A stretch of 55,720 nt of DNA from Candidatus Eremiobacter antarcticus. GTDB lineage: Bacteria; Vulcanimicrobiota; Vulcanimicrobiia; Eremiobacterales; Eremiobacteraceae. How positions within the stretch are numbered: the stretch's first letter is position 1; the number at the start of each line of letters is the position of its first letter. The translations under genes and the position numbers were made by a program. The notes under the pieces are model-generated. The model worked only from the letters and a program-made list of their open reading frames with translations, had not been told where the DNA came from and did not search any database. Location of the stretch: the NCBI GenBank assembly GCA_003244105.1, contig QHBK01000007.1, forward strand, positions 1 to 55,720, written 5' to 3'. Shown piece after piece: positions 1-8,500 of this stretch.

Positions 1-512
1 GCTTCATAATGGGTCCCATGCCATTGCAAATATGATGAGATACGCTCAAGGTCGAGGACGGTCAGGTTTTCACAACTTAGTTCTCTAACCTTGGTGTAAA
101 CTTTGTCCGAAATATTATCGGCGGTGATGTAGAAAAGCCTGTAGGAAAGCGGACCTTCTTCTGTCGCGGCCTCCTGCGATTCCAGAAGAGGGGCTAGTCG
201 CCTCTTCTCGTCTGCATTAAGTTCACGTTCTTGAAATCGCCGCGCATCCTGCGTTAATCGGACTATCTGTGACCAGTGCTCCTTATGAGAATACTTCGCC
301 TGAACGATGGTAAAAGTTCCAAAGCGTGCGAAGCCTGCGTCGATTCCCCCATCATCCCCCCCACCGACGCTGGCGACGTCTGCCTCATCGTCCGGGAGAT
401 CAAATAGTTCCTTGATAATGTACCGACAAAAATTCGTGCCGGTCTGCGTTGGATTCCCATCCACCTTACATTCTGCATCAATGTTAGCTTTTAGGGTTGA
501 CGAGTCACTCAT
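1..512 (-). CDS. AIPR-like protein, N-terminal part (runs off window)
   Basis: An open frame of 170 codons runs from an ATG at 512 to the window edge without a stop, so the C-terminus is not visible. The translation begins MSDSSTLKANIDAECKVDG and contains GGGDDGGIDAGF followed about 10 residues later by FTIVQAKYS. A D-GGIDA...QxKY pattern is the signature of the PD-(D/E)XK nuclease-like fold found at the N-terminus of AIPR (abortive infection phage resistance) proteins and related restriction-type enzymes. The later part (RLFYITADNISDK, then VLDLERISSYL) also fits AIPR N-domains, which read out a helper strand and a locked loop after the nuclease core. Family assignment is by remembered motif only. 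It lies beside a toxin-antitoxin pair and a disrupted CD-NTase, consistent with a defence region. Another restriction-like nuclease is possible. Confidence 0.55.
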   Translation of the reverse strand, partial: MSDSSTLKANIDAECKVDGNPTQTGTNFCRYIIKELFDLPDDEADVASVGGGDDGGIDAGFARFGTFTIVQAKYSHKEHWSQIVRLTQDARRFQERELNADEKRRLAPLLESQEAATEEGPLSYRLFYITADNISDKVYTKVRELSCENLTVLDLERISSYLQWHGTHYE

Positions 513-777
513 ATTCCATTGGTACCCCTCTACGTGAAGAACGCGAGGCTCGGAACCAGCGCTCGCTAAGTGCGGACACGACGCCAAAGCGTATCATAGC
601 AATTACTGGTCTGCCAGCAACCTGTCCGTTGCTTATCTGATTGTTGATACCTGAGAGAAGGCCAGCGAATGCCTTTCAAAAAATAGCTTACGCCTGCCTT
701 TATGAGGACCTATGGGGTACCCGCCTTCCGAATAGTTCTTCATTATGAGCTAACCTGCAACAAGATAGCTGACCGCC

Positions 778-1887
778 TTACGATCTTTGAGGTTTAGCAG
801 CCGTGGTTCGATCTGTTGGACCACCCCACGTCAAGCGGGTCCTCAACGAATTGTAAACATGATGTGCTATCGCTCCGTCGTGTTGCAATCGACCCACGAC
901 GATCGCTGGATCAATTGCTTGCTGTTTTGCAAATTGTCTAATAGCTTGAGAACTCAAATTGATGGCGGCGCGGAACTTTTGATACGTCTGCCGTGGAATC
1001 AAGACATTCTTTGCGTACTCGTCCGCTTCAACTTCTTCTTTTGTTTGAGGTTTATTTGGATCCTCAACGAATGTGGCGTTCTTACTGTGTAACAGAATAT
1101 GGCCGATCTCGTGGAAGATGCTAAACCAGAAAATATCGACCCAGGCGCCTCGGATTGTGAGAGCCATTACGGCGTTTTCTTCACTCAACCAAAACGTTGC
1201 GCCGTGAAGGTAAGTTTTCGGGAAATGCGGCAGAGTCAAAAAAATAACCCCGCTTCCACCCAGGGTCTCCTGCAACTTTGAGCATGCCGTCTCAATATTT
1301 TCAGTAGTGAGCCGCCTGATCTTCGGCACCATAGCGTTCAGCTTTGCTTTGTCGAACCGTTCCGTTTTGAAAGCCTTGGCACGCAGTTCTGCCGCTCGCA
1401 ACCATGCTGCCGTCGCCAACCACGAAGCCGCTCTTTTGCGACCAACGCGGAAAGCAGCACTGTATAATTCCAAATTCTTCAGCGAGGCCACACCAAAAAA
1501 GCGACGGATTTCACGGACTCGTTGAATAGGGTCACCCGAGCGTTCAACGAGATCGAGTTTGGCAAGATCGCTATATGGAATGTCTTTCAGCAGACTCACC
1601 TCCTTTTGGAGAGCTTCTATCTCCTGTTTTCTAACGAGCACCAACTGATATTCCGCTTGCAGACCCGTCCACACATGCGCTGGAACAGAGAGTACATGTT
1701 CCAGCTGCAGAGCGGTTTCAGGCGTGATCATCTTTTCAGCTCTAATGATTTCATTAATCGCCTGCGGAGGCCGCCCCATCCGCCGCGCTAACTCAATTTG
1801 AGTCATCGAGATCTCGCCAAGGACCTCAGCTAAATACTCTCCGGGTGGAATCGGAAAATCGGAATGAGGCTGTCGACCGTCAATCAT
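778..1887 (-). CDS. higA: HigA-type antitoxin fused to ImmA/IrrE metallopeptidase
   Basis: 369 residues. Residues ~15-75 form an Xre-family helix-turn-helix of the HigA kind (MTQIELARRMGRPPQAINEI). The C-terminal half is an ImmA/IrrE-like zinc peptidase domain with HEIGH at 259-263 and a downstream acidic helix (EEVEADEYAKNVLIP) that normally supplies the third zinc ligand and a conserved Asn/Pro motif. HigA neutralises the HigB toxin and represses the operon; the extra peptidase domain is seen in long HigA variants and may cleave a partner, which is inference. Its ATG overlaps the end of the toxin gene upstream by 8 bp, so the two are translated from one message. Confidence 0.85.
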   Translation of the reverse strand: MIDGRQPHSDFPIPPGEYLAEVLGEISMTQIELARRMGRPPQAINEIIRAEKMITPETALQLEHVLSVPAHVWTGLQAEYQLVLVRKQEIEALQKEVSLLKDIPYSDLAKLDLVERSGDPIQRVREIRRFFGVASLKNLELYSAAFRVGRKRAASWLATAAWLRAAELRAKAFKTERFDKAKLNAMVPKIRRLTTENIETACSKLQETLGGSGVIFLTLPHFPKTYLHGATFWLSEENAVMALTIRGAWVDIFWFSIFHEIGHILLHSKNATFVEDPNKPQTKEEVEADEYAKNVLIPRQTYQKFRAAINLSSQAIRQFAKQQAIDPAIVVGRLQHDGAIAHHVYNSLRTRLTWGGPTDRTTAAKPQRS

Positions 1888-2170
1888 AGTGCTTACTCAC
1901 CTCTTCAATAGTTGCGAAATCATCCCGAATACTCACGATTAGCCGCACTTGCCCCGTCAGCAAGATAGTGTGACGTCCAGACAGGTTCCCTTTGAGTGCG
2001 TGGCAATGTAGCCCCGGCAACGCGATGAGTTCGGCGGGGCTTTTTACATGCTTGATGATATTAATGCGTTGAATATATCTGCGGCCAACTACCTGGCCGT
2101 ACCGACGTAACGCCAGTGCTGAGCTAACATAACAGCGTTCAAGAGTCCGTGATGCAAATCGGACCGTCAA
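1880..2170 (-). CDS. higB: HigB/RelE-superfamily toxin
   Basis: 96 residues with the HigB pattern: MTVRFASRTLERCYVS near the N-terminus, then PAELIALPGLHCHALKGNLSGRHTI and VRLIVSIRDDFATIEEVSKHYD. HigB toxins are ribosome-dependent mRNA endonucleases. The typical HigB landmarks (R...LERFW, PG..L..LKG...G..S, W+I.F) are mostly kept, although the usual WRI tripeptide reads VRLIV here. The only start in frame is a TTG directly after an in-frame TGA, so initiation at TTG (2168-2170) is likely. It is the first gene of the toxin-first operon with higA, read from the promoter at 2218-2245. Confidence 0.8.
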   Translation of the reverse strand: MTVRFASRTLERCYVSSALALRRYGQVVGRRYIQRINIIKHVKSPAELIALPGLHCHALKGNLSGRHTILLTGQVRLIVSIRDDFATIEEVSKHYD

Positions 2171-2211
2171 GATTCACCGTGCTTGCTTGGAACCTTTCTC
2201 TTTCACCCTAC

Positions 2212-2255
2212 GGGTGTAGTATAGTCAAAAAACGCTTTTTGTCAACTATTCACCC
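2212..2255 (-). promoter_or_regulatory. higBA promoter inside an imperfect palindrome
   Basis: On the minus strand TTGACA (2240-2245), a 16-bp spacer and TATACT (2218-2223) form a near-perfect sigma70 promoter pointing at higB, with a leader of about 40 nt. The whole promoter is enclosed by an imperfect 44-bp inverted repeat whose outer arms are GGGTG / CACCC and whose inner arms both contain a CAAAAA tract beside ATAGT. A HigA dimer bound here would cover both hexamers, the usual autoregulation arrangement. Palindrome and hexamers are seen; binding is inferred. Confidence 0.7.
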
Positions 2256-2418
2256 TTGGGGCGAAGTTTTTCAGGTTGACTGCGCCCGCGGTAGCTGGTA
2301 GGATGGAGGTCCAGTTTATCACGGCACCGCGGAACGGAAAGACGGCAAGACGGTTACTGGCTCCTCGATCCTTACCCGTGCGTCGCTTTTTTTAAGTCTT
2401 CTTTTTGCGGAGGATCTA

Positions 2419-2580
2419 GTGGCTAAAACAGTAGCTGCGGGATTCGTAGCGCTCTCGAGCAACCTTGAGATCACAGACTTACAGGATTACGCTGTAGCAA
2501 CTCGTCAGCGTAAGGTGAGGTCGTCGCTGGAAAATGATCTTGTACTAGCGGATACGTTCCTAACCGGATCTTATCCGGCG
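2419..2580 (+). pseudogene. 5' remnant of a CD-NTase (CBASS-type nucleotide cyclase)
   Basis: Starts at GTG 2419 behind GGAGG with 5-nt spacing. The first ~52 codons (MAKTVAAGFVALSSNLEITD ... RKVRSSLENDLVLADTFLTGSY) look like the N-terminal helix pair and the GS[YF] nucleotide-binding turn of SMODS/CD-NTase oligonucleotide cyclases. In intact enzymes GSY is followed by RGT and within ~10 residues by the metal-binding DxD. Here the resemblance ends just after GSY, exactly where the IS3-family element begins, and no DxD follows. The rest of the gene is not found on the far side of the element, so the downstream part was lost. The open frame continues into the element only by chance. The exact break point is uncertain by about 15 bp. 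Confidence 0.55.
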
Positions 2581-2659
2581 CGGGGGTCTTCTCCCAAGTT
2601 TTTGCTCCACGGATTACTAGAAAAAGCGGCGAACCTCACGCTCAACGGAGGTACGCTTG

Positions 2660-2926
2660 GTGCGCAAATCTCGCTACTCGGCCGAACAGATCGCAGCCGC
2701 CTTGCGGCAGGCCGAACAGGGCACACCCGTCGCCGAAATAACACGCAAGCTCGGCATCGCAGAAGCCACATTTTATCTGTGGAAGAAGCGCTTTGGCCGC
2801 CTGGGAACGCCGGAAATTCGCGAGCTGCGTCAGCTGCGCGAAGAGAACACACGCCTCAAGCACATCGTGGCTGACCTGACGTTGGATCGTCAGGTATTGC
2901 AAGACGTGCTTAAAAAAAAGTGGTAA
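2660..2926 (+). CDS. IS3-family transposase OrfA
   Basis: 88 residues from GTG 2660, eight bases after GGAGG (an alternative TTG lies one codon upstream). It has the IS3 OrfA helix-turn-helix (SRYSAEQIAAALRQAEQGTP ... KLGIAEATFYLWKKRFG) followed by a leucine-zipper-like helix (LRQLREENTRLKHIVADLTL). OrfA binds the element ends and, fused to OrfB by frameshifting, makes the transposase. It ends in KKKW just past a run of eight A residues that carries the frameshift site. Confidence 0.9.
   Translation: MRKSRYSAEQIAAALRQAEQGTPVAEITRKLGIAEATFYLWKKRFGRLGTPEIRELRQLREENTRLKHIVADLTLDRQVLQDVLKKKW
2914..2920 (+). promoter_or_regulatory. -1 ribosomal frameshift heptamer A_AAA_AAG
   Basis: In the orfA frame the codons read CTT AAA AAA AAG TGG TAA. 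Slippage by -1 on A-AAA-AAG moves ribosomes from the orfA frame into the orfB frame, whose reading then continues GTG GTA AGG. This is the classical IS3-family signal producing the OrfAB transposase. A stimulatory hairpin was not searched for in detail. Confidence 0.75.
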
Positions 2927-3786
2927 GGCGGGTGCGCCGCATTGCGGTGCAACCGCAGGTCCGCACCACCTGGCAGTTGAGCGAACGGCGCAGCTGCGCG
3001 ATCCTAGGGGTGAATCGCAAGGCACTGCATTATCAGCCTGTCCGGCGTGATGACCCGGTCTTACGTCGTCGCATCAAGGAGATAGCGACCACGCGTATTC
3101 GCTACGGGTACAAACGCATTACGGTGCTCCTGCGCCGCGAAGGCTGGCTGGTCAACGTGAAGCGTGTGCGCCGCATGTATCGCGAGGAAGGCCTGGCTTT
3201 ACGGGCCCGGGTACCCAAACGCCGACGCGCAGTGATCGTGCGCGAAGCCCGCGTCATCCCGACTGCACCTAACCAGAGTTGGTCGATGGACTTCATGCAC
3301 GATGTGCTGGCAGACGGCACCAAGATCCGGCTGTTAATCATAGTCGATAACTTTAGCCGCGAGAGCCTTGCGCTGGAAGCCGATTATGGGTTTAAATCAA
3401 CGCAGGTGGTAGAGGTCTTACGCCGGCTCATCACTGGGCGCGGCCTGCCCCAACGTATTCAGTGCGATAACGGCCCTGAATTCCAATCCGTGCAGCTCGA
3501 TCAGTGGGCGTATTGGAACCGTGTGAAGCTCGATTTTTCTAGGCCAGGAAGACCGTCCGACAATGCGTTCTGCGAATCGTTCAACAATCGAGTGCGACAA
3601 GAGCTACTCAACCCACACTGGTTTACATCGCTGCTTGACGTTCGCTCTCGTGCCGCAGAATGGCAGCGCGATTACAACACGAATCATCCGCACAGCTCGC
3701 TAGCGAATCTGACTCCCGCAGAGTTTGCGAAGCGCGCAACGAATATGTCCTTGCAAGCCGCTATTTCCGGAGTTGCCGTGGAGTAA
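2920..3786 (+). CDS. IS3-family transposase OrfB (DDE integrase core)
   Basis: 288 residues. The N-terminal part holds the HTH_21 segment (RIRYGYKRITVLLRREGW) and the C-terminal part the rve integrase core with the DDE triad: Asp in SWSMDFMHDVL, Asp in IQCDNGPEF, and Glu in FCESFNNRVRQELL. It is probably made mainly as the C-terminal part of OrfAB after frameshifting at 2914-2920; the annotated GTG is where the frame opens. All catalytic residues are present and the frame is intact, so the enzyme could be active even though the left end of the element is unclear. Confidence 0.92.
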   Translation: MVRRVRRIAVQPQVRTTWQLSERRSCAILGVNRKALHYQPVRRDDPVLRRRIKEIATTRIRYGYKRITVLLRREGWLVNVKRVRRMYREEGLALRARVPKRRRAVIVREARVIPTAPNQSWSMDFMHDVLADGTKIRLLIIVDNFSRESLALEADYGFKSTQVVEVLRRLITGRGLPQRIQCDNGPEFQSVQLDQWAYWNRVKLDFSRPGRPSDNAFCESFNNRVRQELLNPHWFTSLLDVRSRAAEWQRDYNTNHPHSSLANLTPAEFAKRATNMSLQAAISGVAVE

Positions 3787-3851
3787 AGACGGGGAGACCT
3801 CCAAGTACCTCAAACTCTCCACTCATTAGTGGGGACATAATGGGGATACCG

Positions 3852-4247
3852 TCAGATGTCCCCTAGCTCATCCTCGCAACCAGCCGGCAAAATTGCGTGG
3901 AAAAGAACTGGCCCTACGTAGACCCGCGACGTCTGAGGTGGCTTAGTGAAATCAAATAGGGCTAAGCTTTCATTGAAATAGCTGCCCCACGCAGGAGTAC
4001 TTAGGTCTGCCACGCCCAGATTGTTTTTGAATGCGTTCCAAAAGCTTCCATAGTAATCGAAGCGCGCCGTAAAAGTCATGGCCATCAGCGTTATGAAGCG
4101 AAGACCCTCAGGAGGTAGCCGAAGATCACGGCTTTTCTTGAGTTCAACTAGTATTTGACGGAAGCGATCTTCGCTGAGTTCTAACTCGCCAAAAATACGC
4201 TTGGGCCGATTAGCTCGTAGCCATATTTCCCAGCCTTGTAACGTCAT
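3852..4247 (-). pseudogene. Unknown gene, 3' end truncated by the IS element
   Basis: Start at ATG 4247 gives 131 residues (TLQGWEIWLRANRPKRIFGE ... FDYYGSFWNAFKNNLG ... VYVGPVLFHAILPAGCEDEL). Helical, aromatic-rich composition looks coding, and I faintly recognise the YVGPxLFHxxLP block from long uncharacterised proteins in which it sits near the N-terminus. The frame then ends GDI-stop, with the stop codon made of the last three bases of the IS right end (3852-3854). That strongly suggests the original gene was longer and was cut by the insertion. An open frame extends upstream to 4337 but lacks a better start. Function unknown. Confidence 0.45.
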
Positions 4248-4337
4248 GATAAATAACAACCAATTCCTTAGCTGTTCGAGTTGGGCGAATATTATAGCAT
4301 AACAAGGCGCGAAACGGATGAGCGCATCGCTTGACAC

Positions 4338-4721
4338 GCTTCGCTATACAGACAAACAGAGCGCGGCCTCCACGAAGGAGCTTGCTCACTGGAACCGTGG
4401 TTCCGAAGAGCGTCAAGGCTAAGTTATAAATGACGATTTGTTCGTCTCTAGTCCAAAGGTATACGCGGAGAGCGCTAACCGTAGCGCGCATGCGCCCAAA
4501 AGCGGATGTTGTTCCCCAGATTTTTGGCTAGATTCGCGTTCCATGATATCCTCCAAGAAAACAAAAAAGGGCTGGACGCACTGGCTCGGCCCAAAAAATC
4601 TTCATCGATTTCGGAACTCTTCAGGCTTTCACCACAGTTTGTGGCCTTTTGACTGACTCTCTGTTTACTCACGCTGGGAGGCAGGCGGTTTATCTGTCAC
4701 AAAGCGTCGTCTAGGAGCACT
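4338..4721. other. Region without a convincing gene
   Basis: About 380 bp between the truncated minus-strand gene and the next plus-strand gene. Short open frames on both strands here have no recognisable protein features. AT-rich patches occur near 4550-4640. It probably holds the upstream region of the truncated gene and decayed sequence; no RNA gene or repeat was recognised. Confidence 0.4.
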
Positions 4722-4751
4722 TTGTTCGCATCAAAGGAGGGCCGCATATTG

Positions 4752-5081
4752 ATGAGGACTCCCTTCCTTCAACGCAAGACGCAAGTGGGTCATCAGGGAA
4801 GATTCAAAGATCCTCTCGGCAAGCGGCACAAATCTTTTCTTGTAGTTGACGAAGTTGAAATACGCCAGCACAACGCCCCGCACAAGCTGATAGTTATTCA
4901 AAAGTGCCTCATCAATGGCAAGGATCGCGAGTTCCGTCTTGCCTATTGGATAGAAGGTAAGAAGCCGGGCGTTCGTGGGAGACTAGTTTTCGGACAGTAC
5001 GCCCTTCTTATTCCGTCGCGCGATTTGCGAAAGCTTATCAGCAAAGCCCAAAAGAAATGGGGTAAGAACTTTGGCTGGTAA
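4752..5081 (+). CDS. Hypothetical small basic protein
   Basis: 109 residues from ATG 4752 (a TTG one codon earlier is closer to ideal spacing from GGAGG at 4736-4740). The sequence is well behaved: FKDPLGKRHKSFLVVDEVEIRQ, HKLIVIQKCLINGKDREFRLAYWIEGKKPG, LVFGQYALLIPSRDLRKLISKAQ. It has alternating beta-strand-like stretches and a Lys-rich C-terminal helix, no signal peptide and no membrane segment. The strong ribosome-binding site and codon pattern support a real gene. I do not recognise the family; proximity to the IS and toxin-antitoxin genes is only suggestive of a defence or mobile context. Confidence 0.55.
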   Translation: MRTPFLQRKTQVGHQGRFKDPLGKRHKSFLVVDEVEIRQHNAPHKLIVIQKCLINGKDREFRLAYWIEGKKPGVRGRLVFGQYALLIPSRDLRKLISKAQKKWGKNFGW

Positions 5082-5209
5082 AGATGGCTCGCCAGACTGA
5101 TAGTTATCTCAGCACGTGCGCCTTTTTCGAACCTTTCTATTCCGAGTACACGTGCCATCGAGTAAATGCCATGCTGTGGCCACTGAGCGCGTCGACCTAG
5201 GTTCGAGGT

Positions 5210-5464
5210 CTAGCGGCGCTCTTGAGCGTCCGAAGTTGGCTCCGAGTCTGTGTTGCCGTCATTCGAGCCCGGTTGGCCGAGAAAGCCGGGAGCAAATGAT
5301 GCGACTAGCGATCCCAGTCCGGTTGCATTGATCGATTCCGGGCTGATGCCCATCTGTGCTAAACCCGTGTGGTCGCCTTGCAGCAATCTGGCAACGGCTT
5401 GCCGTTCTTGCGGCGATAGGCTTTCAATCGCGCTCAATACGTTTTTCAGTTCTTGGCTGATCAT
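5210..5464 (-). CDS. Hypothetical 84-residue protein
   Basis: Begins MISQELKNVLSAIESLSPQE and continues with a helical segment (RQAVARLLQGDHTGLAQMG), then a Gly/Ser/Asp-rich tail. No signal peptide or membrane segment. It lies divergent from the propeller gene at 5571 with about 100 bp between them, which could hold both promoters. The amphipathic first half looks like a true protein; the tail is low complexity. No clear ribosome-binding site is visible. Function unknown. Confidence 0.45.
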   Translation of the reverse strand: MISQELKNVLSAIESLSPQERQAVARLLQGDHTGLAQMGISPESINATGLGSLVASFAPGFLGQPGSNDGNTDSEPTSDAQERR

Positions 5465-5570
5465 GATGTAGTTGGTAAGTTCGCCGCTGCGCCGCGGGCC
5501 GACCTTTCACTCACCGTCCAGCAATGGTCTTGGAGGCCTTCAACTATTTTGACGCGCAATAAACCCGTCT

Positions 5571-8500
5571 ATGAGCAAACCGTCTTCTGCCGCAGGATTT
5601 TCGCTTGCCATCGTCTTCATCGTCGCCTTTTTTGGAGCAGCTCCTCAGGAAAGCACCCATCCGAAGCCATTCGCCACGGCGACGGCTAAGGCGTCCGCTG
5701 CGCCGAGCAAAAGGAAAGCATCGCCTACGCCAACTCCCGATCCAGTATACGGTCGCTTGCGCTGGCGCGAGGTCGGACCGGCAGGAGCGGGCGGTCGAGT
5801 GGCGGCGGTGGCCGGCACGGCCGCTGATCCAGCGCTTTATTATCTGGGAGCTGCCGGCGGTGGAGTTTGGAAGAGCGAAGACGGCGGCACGAGTTGGGAT
5901 CCGGTCTTCACCAAAGAGCGCGTGGGCGCCATCGGTGCGGTTGAGATCGATCCTAAGAACAAGAACGTCGTGTGGGTCGGCACGGGCGAAGCGAACCCCC
6001 GCAACGACGTCTCGTACGGCGACGGCATCTACAAGTCCACCAACGGCGGCAAGACGTGGCGCAACGTCGGCTTGAAAAACGTGCGCCACATCGCCCGCAT
6101 AGCCATCGATCCTAAGAATCCGAACATCGTCGTGGTGGCCGCGTTCGGCGACTTCTTTGCCGACAGCCCCAACGGCGGCATCTGGCGAACTTCGGACGGC
6201 GGGCGCACGTGGCAGCACACGCTGTATGTCGGTCCGCAAAGCGGCGGTTCCGATCTTGCGATGGATCCGCAGAATCCCAACATCGTCTTCGCCGGCATGT
6301 GGCAGTGCCGGCGCGTGCCGTGGACGCTCACGAGCGGTGGGCCGAACGACGGTCTCTACCGTTCCCAAGACGGCGGCAAATCCTGGACAAAACTGACCGG
6401 ACGCGGCCTGCCCGGCGGCCTCATGGGCCGGATCGGCCTCGCCATTGCGCCGAGCAAGCCGCGACGCGTGTTTGCCCTCATCCAATCCAAAGCAGGCGTG
6501 TTGTGGCGCTCGGACGATAGCGGCGACACGTGGAAGTTGACGAGCTCCGATACGCTCGCGGACCAGCGCCCCTTCTACTTCAGCCACATCGCGGTGGATC
6601 CATCAGACGCCAACCACGTCTTCGCCGTCTCGGAGATGCTGGCCGAAAGCAAAAACGGCGGTAAGAAGTTCAAGGTCATCGCGGATGAGGTTCACGTGGA
6701 CTACCACGCGATTTGGATCGCCCCGAACAATGCCAAGCGCATCATCGTCGGCGAAGACGGCGGCTACGCGCTCAGTCTCAACGGCGGCGACACGTGGTCG
6801 TTCGCCCAGAATATCGCGATCGGCCAAGTCTACCACGTCGCGGCCGACGACCGCAATCCGTACTGGGTTTGCGCCCCGCTGCAAGACAACAATGGCTTTT
6901 GCGGCCCTTCGAACAGTCTCAGCCCCGACGGCATTCTCAATTCGGCCTGGCATAACGTCGTGCCGGGCGACGGCATGTGGATCGTGCCCGATCCGTCCGA
7001 CAACAACCGCGTCTGGGGCGACCTGCAAGACGGAAGCATCTCCATCTTCGACTTTCGTACCGGAGTGAATACGAATATCAGACCGTTCTACGCAAACTCG
7101 GCCGCGGACTTTGCACTCTACGCGCAGCCCTTCCGTTTCAACTGGGACTCTCCCATCGCGTTTGCTCCTTGGGATCCACACACGGCGTGGCTGGGCGCCA
7201 ACGTGGTCTTCCAGACGACCGATGACGGCGTGCATTGGAAGCCCATCAGCCCCGACCTGACCCGGAACATCAAATCGCACCAACAAGCCAGCGGAGGCCC
7301 CATCTCGCTCGACGTCTCGGCCGCGGAGTTCTCAGACAACATCTTGGACATCGAGGGCTCGACCGTGAGCAACGGAGAGATCTGGGTCGGCACCGACGAC
7401 GGTTTGGTGCAGCTGACGCGCGACGGCGGTGATCACTGGACAAATGTCACGCCGCGCGGAGTGCCGCAATTCGCGCGAGTGGAGACCGTCGCACCGTCGC
7501 CCTTCCACGCGGGCACCGCATTCGCCATTTTCGACGACCACCGCTCGGGCAATTACAAACCCTATCTCTACGCCACCACCGACTTCGGCAAGAGCTGGCG
7601 CAAGATCACTAGTGGCCTGCCGGGCGATCAGTACGTGCGGACCGTGCGGCCGGACATCCGCAACGCCAACATGCTGTACGCCGGCACGGAGCAAGGCGTT
7701 TGGGTGTCGTACGACGGCGGCGCTTACTGGCACAGCCTCAAACTCAACCTGCCGGCCGTATCCGTGCGCGACATCCGCATTCAGCCGACGTTCGACGACG
7801 TCATCATCGCGACGCACGGGCGCGCGGTCTGGATTTTGGACGACGCGCACGGCGTCCAAGACTTGACGCAAGCTCGGGCCGCGGGCGCGGAATTGTTCCC
7901 GCTGCGAACCGCCTACGAGTACCATGAGCATCGCGACATCGAAGATGCGTACGAGAACTACCGGGCCTCGAATCCGCCCAACGGCGTCATCATCAACTTC
8001 TACCAGGCTGCGCCGCAAAAGCGCGCGCCTTCCGTTCAAGTGCTCGACGCAAACGGCCGCTTGACCCGTACGATTTCGGGAACCCGCAAGGTGAAGAAGA
8101 AATCCATGCCGTTGGTCAGCAACGATCGAAGCTTGAATCGGGTCGTGTGGGATTTCCGTGAGAATGGCCCCGTGCTATGGACCGGCGCGCCGAACGAGGA
8201 TGCGCGCGGTCCGAGAGCAGGTGCGGTCATGCCGCCCGGCACCTACAGTGTGCGCGTCGCGCTGAACGGGCGTGTGTATAGTCGCACGGTCGACGTACGA
8301 CCCGATCCGCGTTTGTCGTCCAGCCAAGCCGACTATGAGGCGCGCTATCAGTTTCTGCATCGGCACTATGTCGAGTACTCCGACGTCGACGTCGCATTGA
8401 ACGCGCTCGATGCCTTGAAGAAGCAGCTGGACAAAATGCTGCCCTCACTGCGCAAGAGCAACGGCAGGTCTACAGCCGTCCAACAAGCCGAGGCCGTCTT

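Larger units (their letters stand above)
2581..3854 (+). mobile_element. IS3-family insertion sequence (IS407-group-like)
   Basis: Contains overlapping orfA and orfB with a -1 frameshift site, the IS3-family hallmark. The right end is placed at 3854 because the complement of the terminal bases begins TGACGGTATCCCC, a usual TG-initiated IS3 inverted repeat, and because the minus-strand gene beyond it is cut at that base. The left end is not cleanly defined: an imperfect match to the right repeat (GGTCTTCTCCCAAG...CTCCAC) starts near 2581-2587, but no matching TGA terminus is seen. No 3-4 bp target duplication could be confirmed, and the two flanks belong to different genes on opposite strands, so a flanking deletion probably followed insertion. 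Confidence 0.75.

Noticed and set aside
2300-2400. Sequence with GGAAAGACGG and similar words resembling rRNA or a structured RNA
   Set aside because: No extended match to rRNA and no consistent secondary structure could be drawn by eye; left as upstream DNA of the CD-NTase remnant.
4210-4491. Minus-strand frame overlapping the truncated gene
   Set aside because: Composition is not protein-like and it conflicts with the better frame at 3852-4247.
5544-6587. Long antisense open frame (347 codons) opposite the propeller gene
   Set aside because: It is Arg/Ala-rich with no protein pattern, lacks a plausible start site and mirrors the codon bias of the clearly coding plus strand; the same holds for long antisense frames at 18843-19826, 22865-24376 and 36032-36955.
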